Shown here: positions 1 through 4,913 of the stretch, piece after piece
Position numbering within the stretch: position 1 is the first letter of the stretch
Layout: every line of letters starts with the position of its first letter
Origin: a bacterium
GTDB taxonomy: Bacteria; Patescibacteriota; Minisyncoccia; Minisyncoccales; UBA10102
Reading direction: 5' to 3'
Length of the DNA stretch: 9,945 bases
NCBI GenBank assembly: GCA_030647175.1
Contig: JAUSJU010000019.1
Coordinates: 1 to 9,945 of the forward strand
The notes under the pieces: generated by a model
The model's input: only the letters and a program-made list of their open reading frames with translations
What the model was told of the DNA's origin: nothing
The model's database searches: none
Translations under genes and position numbers: made by a program

Positions 1-44
1 GAACGCCAAAGAAAAAATTTCTAAAACTAACCTTACTTTAATTC

Positions 45-118
45 TGGTGCCCCCAGAAGGAATCGAACCTTCATCAGCGGCTTAAAAGGCCGTTGCTCTA
101 CCATTGAGCTACGAGGGC
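45..118 (-). tRNA. tRNA-Lys (anticodon UUU)
   Basis: Read on the minus strand, the sequence folds as a full cloverleaf. The acceptor stem pairs GCCCTCG with TGGGGGC (two G-U pairs), and the D-stem is GCTC/GAGC. The anticodon loop CTTTTAA gives anticodon TTT, which reads Lys AAA/AAG codons. The T-arm is GAAGG-TTCGATT-CCTTC with the usual TTCGA core. The discriminator base is A and the 3' CCA is encoded in the DNA. The anticodon stem has an A-C mismatch at its outermost pair (27-43), and the variable loop is four bases. The gene begins 18 nt downstream of the dnaJ stop on the same strand, so it may be co-transcribed with the heat-shock operon and released by processing. No promoter was seen in that 18-nt gap. 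Confidence 0.95.
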
Positions 119-136
119 GGTTGGCCTGAGTATAGC

Positions 137-1231
137 TCAAAGCCCCTCCTTTTTCAATTGAGACAGAAGATCTTTTTGCTGCTGAGAAAGCTTCCTTGGA
201 ACCTTGATCTCCAGTTCCACGAACATGGTTCCCCTTCCGAGCCTGGCAAAGTGTGGGAGGCCTTTTCCTGAAACCTTCAGTATCCTTCCAGACTCCGTGC
301 CTTCTGGAACCTGCAAAGGCATAGTTCCTCCATCAATAACAGGAATCTCTATGTCATCTCCCATGACAGCCTGAGAAAAGGATACGGGCATCTTGAGATA
401 GAGATCATCTCCTTTGCGCTGGAATACGCGGTGGGGATTGATACGGATCCTCAAGTACAGATCCCCTGCTTTCCCTCTCCGCTTTCCCGCGTCCCCTTTT
501 CCTTCAACTTTGAGCAACTGGTTCGTATCAACGCCAGCAGGTATCGATATCTTGAGCTGTTCTTGATTCCTCACTCTTCCTTCCCCTTTGCACACGTTGC
601 AGAGTTTTTCTGGTTTCAAGCCTTCTCCTTCGCACTCAGGGCATATTCCTGACTTGGTAAACGTGCCGAACATGGTCTTTCGTATCTGCTGGACCTGTCC
701 CATACCCCGGCATGAAAAACATTCCCCGACTCGAGTTCCGGGTTCAGCTCCCACCCCTTGGCATCTCGTGCAAGAAACCATGCGGGAAACCGAAAGAACT
801 TCATCCCTTGCAAAAAGCACGGCTTCCAAAGGAAGATCCACGAAAAGCTCAATATCCGCTCCCCTTCTCGCATCTCTGCTTTTTGTCTGCGAAACTCCTC
901 CTGTGAAGAAATCTTCAAAGATGTCTCCAAAATCATGCAGATCAAAAGAGAATCCTTCTTCAGGATCAAAGCCTGCGGTATCCTGCCAATTCCATCCGAA
1001 TCCTCCAGGTCCCTGCGAGCCTCCTCCTTCAAAGACTTTGCCGAACTTGTCGTACTGCGCCCGTTTATCCTTATTGGAAAGAATTTGGTAGGCTTCGGAT
1101 ACTTCCTTGAACTTTAAAGCGTCCCCTCCTTTGTCTGGATGGTATTTATGGGCCAGTTTCCGATAGGCCTTCTTGACGTCTTCAACGGTGGCTGTCTTGG
1201 TGATTCCGAGGGTCTTGTAGTAATCTTTCAT
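137..1231 (-). CDS. dnaJ: Chaperone protein DnaJ (Hsp40)
   Basis: This is the co-chaperone that delivers unfolded substrates to DnaK and stimulates its ATPase in the cytoplasm. The 364-aa product has the complete type I layout. The N-terminal J-domain (about residues 3-66) carries HPD at 31-33. A Gly/Phe-rich region (about 69-112) includes a DIFEDFF segment. The zinc-binding region has four CxxCxGxG repeats with cysteines at 154/157, 171/174, 197/200 and 211/214. C-terminal beta-sandwich substrate-binding domains follow (about 220-355). Length is close to the family norm of 370-380. The stop is TGA. The only Shine-Dalgarno candidate is AAGG about 11 nt before the ATG, which is rather far. It is the last protein gene of the hrcA-grpE-dnaK-dnaJ operon. 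It lies 74 nt after the dnaK stop, but only 20 nt after the end of the dnaK tail remnant. Confidence 0.98.
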   Translation of the reverse strand: MKDYYKTLGITKTATVEDVKKAYRKLAHKYHPDKGGDALKFKEVSEAYQILSNKDKRAQYDKFGKVFEGGGSQGPGGFGWNWQDTAGFDPEEGFSFDLHDFGDIFEDFFTGGVSQTKSRDARRGADIELFVDLPLEAVLFARDEVLSVSRMVSCTRCQGVGAEPGTRVGECFSCRGMGQVQQIRKTMFGTFTKSGICPECEGEGLKPEKLCNVCKGEGRVRNQEQLKISIPAGVDTNQLLKVEGKGDAGKRRGKAGDLYLRIRINPHRVFQRKGDDLYLKMPVSFSQAVMGDDIEIPVIDGGTMPLQVPEGTESGRILKVSGKGLPHFARLGRGTMFVELEIKVPRKLSQQQKDLLSQLKKEGL

Positions 1232-1251
1232 ATAAGATTAAACCTTGTGCT

Positions 1252-1305
1252 CTATGCTTGCTGAGTTCCTTCTTCGGGAGGCTGTTCTTCCTTGGGCTTG
1301 TCTTT
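1252..1305 (-). other. In-frame continuation of dnaK beyond its TAA: C-terminal tail remnant or readthrough extension
   Basis: Immediately after the dnaK TAA (1306-1308) the same frame stays open for 17 codons and then ends at TAG (1252-1254). The translation is KDKPKEEQPPEEGTQQA. That is a charged, Pro/Glu/Gln-rich sequence of the kind found as the disordered tail at the very end of bacterial DnaK proteins. What is seen: the frame and the composition. What is inferred: that this was, or still is, part of DnaK, lost by a single-base change to TAA, reached by readthrough, or broken by a sequencing error. There is no start codon or Shine-Dalgarno site of its own. Confidence 0.7.
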
Positions 1306-3099
1306 TTAGAGATCTGCCCCGATACGAGAAAGAGCTGCAGAAAGCGCCTCTCCTTCTTTGCGGATATCTTCCAGTATATCACCCTCTTTTACCTTCCTCA
1401 ATAAAACTATCTGATCCTCAACTTCCTTTTTGAGATCCGCTGGAACTTTCTCTCCCATATCCCGCAATGTTTTCTCTGATGTGTAAATCAATGCATCTGC
1501 ATTGTTGCGGGCTTCAATGAGATCTCGTTTCTGCTGGTCTTCCTGCGAATGGAGTTCCGCCTCCTTCTTCATGCGCTCTATCTCTTCTTTGGAGATTCCC
1601 GTTGACCCTTCAATGCGGATAGACTGCGTCTTTGAAGTTGCCTTGTCTTTGGCGGTCACAGAAAGAATGCCGTTGGCGTCAATATCAAAACTCACCTCTA
1701 CCTGGGGAAGACCTCTGGGGGAAGGTGGGATGCCGTCTAGGATGAATCTACCCAAGGACTTGTTGCCTTCTGCCATGGAACGCTCTCCTTGGAGCACATG
1801 AATCTCCACAGACGTCTGATTGTCTCCAGCGGTAGAGAAGATCTGGCTCTTGGATGTAGGGATGGTGGTGTTCTTTGTAATAAGCACCGTGTCCACTCCT
1901 CCCAGGGTTTCAATGCCTAAAGACAAGGGTGTCACATCAAGAAGCAATACGTCTTTCACTTCCCCTTGGAGGATCCCCCCTTGGATGGCTGCTCCAATGG
2001 CCACCACTTCGTCTGGATTGATGGTCTTGTTGGGTTCTTTTCCAAAGAGAGCTTTCACCGCCTCCTGGATGGCTGGCATGCGCGTCTGCCCTCCCACGAG
2101 CACCACTTCGTCAATCTCTTTGGGAGAAAGTTTGGCTTCGTTCAGAGTTCCCTGCACCAAGGTTATGGATTTTTCAATATACTCTTTCACCATTCCTTCC
2201 AGCTGCGCGCGGGAGAGCTTGTAGTAGAAGTGCTTGGGGCCTGAAGCGTCAGAGGTGATGAACGGCAAGTTCACTTCGGTTTCCAAAGAACTGGAAAGTT
2301 CAATCTTTGCCCGTTCAGCCCCTTCTTTCAAACGCTGCAAGGCAAGCTGGTCTTTGGAAAGATCAATGCCCTGGTCCCTCTTGAAGCTCTCAATGAGCCA
2401 CGCCACCACCTTCTGGTCAAAGTCTTCCCCTCCCAAGTGCGTGTCCCCTCCCGTAGCTTTCACCTCAATAGTATCTTCTGATACTTCAAGGACTGAGATA
2501 TCAAAGGTTCCTCCTCCGAAATCGTACACCACAATCTTTTCATCCTTCTTCTTGTTCAGCCCATATGCTAACGCTGCGGCTGTGGGCTCGTTGATTACGC
2601 GTTTTACCTCAAAGCCGGCTATCTCCCCTGCCACCTTGGTCGCCTTTCTCTGGCTGTCGTCAAAGTAGGCTGGAACCGTGATGATGGCTTCTGTAATCGG
2701 AGATCCTAACTTGTCTTCAGCGTCCTGCTTTAACTTCCTCAATACCATCGCTGAGATCTCAGGGGGCTTGTACCATTTCTCTCCCATTTTCACTTCCACG
2801 CTACCGTCTGAAGCTTCTCTGATTTCATACGGAAGAAGCTTCATGTCTTTTTGCACTTCAGCGTCCTGGAATCTTCTTCCCATAAGCCGCTTTACCACAG
2901 ACACCGTGTCTTTGGGATTGGTGATCTGCTGGCGCTTTGCCTGCACTCCAACGAGCATCTCTCCGCTTTTTGATACGGCTACAACAGAAGGAGTCGTTCG
3001 TGCTCCTTCCCTATTCTCAATGATCTTTGGTTCCCCATTCTCGGTCACCGCCATTGCAGAGAATGTGGTGCCCAGGTCAATTCCTAATATTTTTGACAT
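1306..3099 (-). CDS. dnaK: Chaperone protein DnaK (Hsp70), ends before its disordered tail
   Basis: This is the central ATP-dependent folding chaperone of the cytoplasm, working with DnaJ and GrpE. The 597-aa product has an N-terminal nucleotide-binding domain with phosphate-1 motif IDLGTTFS (7-14), phosphate-2 motif DFGGGTFD (193-200) and signature VLVGGQTRMP (333-342). The interdomain linker is DVLLLDVTP (383-391). A beta substrate-binding domain (about 392-500) and a helical lid to about 595 follow. Residue 13 is Phe where bacterial DnaK usually has Asn (GTTNS). The protein stops at ...RIGADL, short of the usual 610-640 aa, with no acidic tail. The same frame continues past the TAA with tail-like codons. 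The gap from grpE is 23 nt. No purine-rich Shine-Dalgarno is visible before the ATG, so translation may depend on coupling within the operon. Confidence 0.98.
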   Translation of the reverse strand: MSKILGIDLGTTFSAMAVTENGEPKIIENREGARTTPSVVAVSKSGEMLVGVQAKRQQITNPKDTVSVVKRLMGRRFQDAEVQKDMKLLPYEIREASDGSVEVKMGEKWYKPPEISAMVLRKLKQDAEDKLGSPITEAIITVPAYFDDSQRKATKVAGEIAGFEVKRVINEPTAAALAYGLNKKKDEKIVVYDFGGGTFDISVLEVSEDTIEVKATGGDTHLGGEDFDQKVVAWLIESFKRDQGIDLSKDQLALQRLKEGAERAKIELSSSLETEVNLPFITSDASGPKHFYYKLSRAQLEGMVKEYIEKSITLVQGTLNEAKLSPKEIDEVVLVGGQTRMPAIQEAVKALFGKEPNKTINPDEVVAIGAAIQGGILQGEVKDVLLLDVTPLSLGIETLGGVDTVLITKNTTIPTSKSQIFSTAGDNQTSVEIHVLQGERSMAEGNKSLGRFILDGIPPSPRGLPQVEVSFDIDANGILSVTAKDKATSKTQSIRIEGSTGISKEEIERMKKEAELHSQEDQQKRDLIEARNNADALIYTSEKTLRDMGEKVPADLKKEVEDQIVLLRKVKEGDILEDIRKEGEALSAALSRIGADL

Positions 3100-3122
3100 G
3101 AATGTATTGACTTAGTATGTGA

Positions 3123-3635
3123 TTATTGAAATATTTTCACCTTTGCGGGTCGCAACAGCTTTCCGTAGATAGTATATCCCTTTTCCAGCTCTTCTGCGAC
3201 CAACCCCGATTCTCCTCCTTCTTTTACCCCCAACGCTTCGTGGAACTCGGGGTTGAATTTCTCTCCCTCAACCTTCATCGCTTCCACTCCCTGCTTCTTG
3301 AGGAAATCTCTGAGCTGGGAAATGGCGAGCAGGCATCCTTGCACGACGAGACTGTTCTTTTCTTCCTCCGATGCCTCCTTCTCAGCACGCTCTAGATTAT
3401 CCAATACCGGAAGGAGCTTTGCGACGAATTCCTCATTGGCGTGGCGGAACAATTCTCCCAGCCTTTCTATCTCTTCCTTCCTGTAATTGAGGAAATCAGC
3501 GCGCGCTCTCTGCCATCCAGCCAGATACTCGTCCCTTTCCTGCTGGAGCTTTGCGATATCCTGCTCCTTGTCCTCTTTTTGAATCTCTTCCTGGGTAGAT
3601 TCGTTAGGATCCAGATTGTTGTTATCGTTTTCCAT
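3123..3635 (-). CDS. grpE: Nucleotide exchange factor GrpE
   Basis: GrpE releases ADP from DnaK and resets the chaperone cycle. The 170-aa protein begins with an acidic, Asn/Gln/Glu-rich disordered segment (1-25). A long helical coiled-coil region follows (about 26-85, including AGWQRARADFLNYRKE and the LLPVLDNLERA dimer region). The C-terminal beta domain carries the family motifs FNPEFHEALG (127-136) and GYTIYGKLLRPAKV (153-166). The ATG at 3633-3635 was chosen because the acidic start fits GrpE and it overlaps the end of hrcA by 14 bp, a layout suited to translational coupling. An upstream in-frame start at 3692 would add 19 residues that lie wholly within hrcA and look unlike GrpE. The Shine-Dalgarno is weak (AAAGAA). 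Confidence 0.96.
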   Translation of the reverse strand: MENDNNNLDPNESTQEEIQKEDKEQDIAKLQQERDEYLAGWQRARADFLNYRKEEIERLGELFRHANEEFVAKLLPVLDNLERAEKEASEEEKNSLVVQGCLLAISQLRDFLKKQGVEAMKVEGEKFNPEFHEALGVKEGGESGLVAEELEKGYTIYGKLLRPAKVKIFQ

Positions 3636-4281
3636 AGAGAAGTTCTTTGAAGGTATTAATATTCTTGTCGTATGCCATGCGCTTTGGTCCAATGATAGCC
3701 ACCACTCCCTGGGGTTCCGTAGAGAACACAGAGAAAATCATACTAAAGTCCTGCACTTTGGAAAAGGGGTTCTCTCTTCCGATGTACAGACTGATGAGCT
3801 GTTCGGCTTTCAGGTCTTCAATGTGATCCTCCATATCCCGCAGGAACTGGGTAAGGCTCTTGATGGAGTTTCCTTCCTGGAACTCGGGCTCCTGCAAAAT
3901 CTCCTCCCATCCTTCTTTCCAAAGCGTATGGTCCCGCAAGGTGTACGAAAGAGCAAGCCCTGAGCACGCTTCTGCAAGTTCCTGCATCAAAGAAAAATGA
4001 TCTCCGATCCTCATTCCCTCTGCAGATTGGGGCATTTCCTCAAGAAGGTCCCCCACCAGGAACCGGTACCCCTTTTCCGTAGGCACTCTTCCCGCAGAAA
4101 TATGGGGCTGGAAAAGGTATCCTTTCTCTGTAAGGAATTGCAATTCATTGCGTATGGTGGCCAGAGAGAATCCGAACTCATACTCCTCTTCCAAAAGCTG
4201 CGAGCTTATGGGAAACGCTTTCTTCACGTACTCTTCCACCACGCTTTCTAAGATGTCTTCTTGCCTGTCGCTGAGAGTCAT
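3622..4281 (-). CDS. hrcA: Heat-inducible transcription repressor HrcA, short form
   Basis: HrcA binds CIRCE operators and represses the chaperone operon; in characterised bacteria GroEL modulates it. The 219-aa product has the N-terminal winged helix-turn-helix: LSDRQEDILESVVEEY (3-18), recognition-helix region SLATIRNEL (39-47), and the wing QPHISAGRVPTEKGYRF (58-74). The C-terminal core keeps LISLYIGRENP (162-172) and GVVAIIGPKRMAYDKNI (192-208). The usual length is about 340 aa, so roughly 120 residues of the central GAF-like and dimerisation insert are missing or reduced. The ATG at 4279-4281 is preferred: the predicted transcription start coincides with its A, and there is no Shine-Dalgarno. 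A TTG five codons upstream lies inside the promoter and would not be transcribed. It is the first gene of the heat-shock operon and overlaps grpE. Confidence 0.93.
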   Translation of the reverse strand: MTLSDRQEDILESVVEEYVKKAFPISSQLLEEEYEFGFSLATIRNELQFLTEKGYLFQPHISAGRVPTEKGYRFLVGDLLEEMPQSAEGMRIGDHFSLMQELAEACSGLALSYTLRDHTLWKEGWEEILQEPEFQEGNSIKSLTQFLRDMEDHIEDLKAEQLISLYIGRENPFSKVQDFSMIFSVFSTEPQGVVAIIGPKRMAYDKNINTFKELLYGKR

Positions 4282-4287
4282 GGGTCT

Positions 4288-4315
4288 ATCATACAAAAAT
4301 AGAATTAGCAGTCAA
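4288..4315 (-). promoter_or_regulatory. Sigma70-type promoter of the hrcA operon, predicted leaderless
   Basis: On the minus strand, TTGACT (-35, 4310-4315) is separated by 16 nt from TATGAT (-10, 4288-4293). Each box is one base from consensus. Exactly six bases (AGACCC) lie between the -10 box and the hrcA ATG, placing +1 at the A of the start codon (4281). This predicts a leaderless mRNA and agrees with the lack of a Shine-Dalgarno site. The -35 box overlaps the right arm of the CIRCE operator. Confidence 0.85.
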
Positions 4316-4331
4316 GTACTAAGACTGCTAA
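4305..4331. promoter_or_regulatory. CIRCE-type operator (variant), HrcA binding site
   Basis: A perfect inverted repeat, TTAGCAGTC-N9-GACTGCTAA, reads the same on both strands. The canonical CIRCE is TTAGCACTC-N9-GAGTGCTAA. Arm length, spacer length and eight of nine arm positions match, and the one changed base is compensated in the other arm. It lies directly upstream of hrcA and covers four bases of the arm side, plus two spacer bases, of the -35 hexamer TTGACT. Bound HrcA should therefore block RNA polymerase. This fits autoregulation of hrcA-grpE-dnaK-dnaJ. Confidence 0.93.
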
Positions 4332-4379
4332 AAGATAAAAGCGAGGTAGTAACGAGTTCATAGAACTCTCCCTCGCCTT
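4332..4379 (-). terminator. Intrinsic terminator of the 128-aa protein gene
   Basis: On the minus strand an outer stem GCGAGG (4376-4371) pairs with CCTCGC (4346-4341). It can be extended by AAG with TTT. Inside it, GAGTTC and GAACTC (4368-4363 with 4359-4354) form a perfect 6-bp stem with a TAT loop. The two stems are separated by an uneven internal loop (2 and 7 nt). A T-rich run, TTTTATCTTT, follows. It begins only a few bases after the stop of the gene at 4387-4773 and ends at the edge of the CIRCE element, so it insulates the hrcA promoter from upstream transcription. Confidence 0.8.
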
Positions 4380-4386
4380 GAATCTC

Positions 4387-4773
4387 CTAGCTCCGTAGTG
4401 AGCGCAGAAGATCGATCATTGCTTCATCGAGCGGCTCGGCCTGTTTAGAGAAACTGACGTCAGAGTCTCTTTGATGGATAACATTCTGGAGTAGGGCGAT
4501 GCGCATCCCATAGAGGACACCAAAACTTGTCCTCACCGACGGAGTTAAGGTAGACCCTTCTCGTTCTGCCAATACTTCGGCAAGCTGTTCTCCGTCACTT
4601 TCAGCTTTACTCAGAACGGCCTCTGAAGTAGCACCGAAACGATTCGGTTTTGCCGCCAAGAAAACCTCCACTATTCTGAGGGCTTCCGCTCTTTCTTCAA
4701 CGGAAAGATCTAGATCCTCAGCAACCTCTATATAGAACGCCATAATCTCTTCTTGACTCCGCTGAGTAGCCAC
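4387..4773 (-). CDS. Hypothetical acidic protein, 128 aa, strongly expressed signals
   Basis: I do not recognise the family. The protein has no signal peptide, transmembrane segment, cysteine motif or Walker motif. It reads as mainly alpha-helical: an amphipathic Glu/Ala/Val/Leu-rich first half, a Gly/Ser/Thr-containing break near the middle, and a helical end LDEAMIDLLRSLRS. It is acidic (23 Asp+Glu against 13 Lys+Arg) and has only three lysines, all AAA, unlike the Lys-rich, AAG-using neighbours. The GTG at 4771-4773 is chosen because AAAGGAG lies 7 nt upstream. The ATG two codons earlier (4779) would leave only one base to that Shine-Dalgarno. It is a single-gene unit with a consensus promoter and its own terminator. 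It sits between the heat-shock operon and the divergent corA operon, but shares regulation with neither as far as visible. Confidence 0.85.
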   Translation of the reverse strand: MATQRSQEEIMAFYIEVAEDLDLSVEERAEALRIVEVFLAAKPNRFGATSEAVLSKAESDGEQLAEVLAEREGSTLTPSVRTSFGVLYGMRIALLQNVIHQRDSDVSFSKQAEPLDEAMIDLLRSLRS

Positions 4774-4780
4774 GTTCATA

Positions 4781-4787
4781 CTCCTTT
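4781..4787 (-). promoter_or_regulatory. Consensus Shine-Dalgarno AAAGGAG that decides the start of the 128-aa gene
   Basis: The minus strand reads AAAGGAG-TATGAAC-GTG. The spacing of 7 nt to GTG is ideal, whereas the ATG inside TATGAAC is one base away from the GGAG. It is the only strong Shine-Dalgarno in the window; most other genes here have weak or no sites. Confidence 0.75.
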
Positions 4788-4809
4788 CACAACCTTAAGT
4801 TCTGAATAA

Positions 4810-4839
4810 ATTATAGCACAAAAATATGTACCTTGTCAA
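4810..4839 (-). promoter_or_regulatory. Consensus sigma70 promoter of the 128-aa protein gene
   Basis: The minus strand carries TTGACA (4834-4839) and TATAAT (4810-4815), both exact consensus, with an 18-nt A/T-rich spacer. The predicted start is near 4803, giving a 30-nt leader up to the GTG at 4773. It is the strongest-looking promoter in the window. No operator-like repeat overlaps it, so expression may be constitutive. Confidence 0.9.
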
Positions 4840-4873
4840 CAGTTCTCGCCCAGGATCTTCTTCCTGTGGATAA

Positions 4874-4886
4874 ATCCCTAGGGGAT
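4874..4886. repeat. Short inverted repeat ATCCC-TAG-GGGAT upstream of corA
   Basis: Five-base arms with a three-base centre lie about 28-40 bases before the corA start. That is the place where a -35 element would be expected and none is recognisable. It could be an operator, or chance. It is too short to judge alone. Confidence 0.3.
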
Positions 4887-4898
4887 ATGCATTCCTTT

Positions 4899-4907
4899 TG
4901 ATACACT
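4899..4907 (+). promoter_or_regulatory. Extended -10 promoter of corA, predicted leaderless
   Basis: TGATACACT contains the extended -10 dinucleotide TG followed by the hexamer TACACT at 4902-4907 (4 of 6 consensus bases). Exactly six bases, AGATAC, separate it from the corA ATG, placing +1 at the A of the start codon. No -35 hexamer is seen at 16-18 nt upstream, which is tolerated in extended -10 promoters. The absence of any Shine-Dalgarno before corA supports a leaderless transcript. The same geometry occurs at hrcA. Confidence 0.6.
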
Positions 4908-4913
4908 AGATAC

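Noticed and set aside
1..44. Terminator after the tRNA on the minus strand
   Set aside because: There is a T-rich stretch but no stable hairpin before it; the region is cut by the window edge.
588..1117. Plus-strand open frames opposite dnaJ, including one of 167 codons
   Set aside because: The sequence is explained by DnaJ with all its zinc-finger and J-domain motifs. The opposite frames are Ser/Pro/Lys-rich products of codon mirroring.
1502..3115. Several plus-strand open frames of 90-145 codons opposite dnaK
   Set aside because: They are antisense shadows: the minus-strand DnaK is a full-length, motif-complete match, and the shadows show no ribosome sites or protein-like motifs.
3100..3125. 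Separate promoter for dnaK in the grpE-dnaK gap
   Set aside because: The best -10 candidate (CATACT) lacks a -35 at proper spacing and there is no second CIRCE, so dnaK is best read as transcribed from the hrcA promoter.
3636..3692. Longer grpE form starting at 3692
   Set aside because: The added 19 residues lie inside hrcA, are unlike GrpE N-termini, and bring no better ribosome site.
4282..4296. TTG start for hrcA at 4296, adding five residues
   Set aside because: It overlaps the -10 box and lies upstream of the predicted transcription start, so it should not be in the mRNA; no ribosome site precedes it.
4865..4873. Replication origin suggested by the DnaA-box 9-mer
   Set aside because: It is only one box, with no cluster, no AT-rich unwinding element and no dnaA/dnaN nearby.
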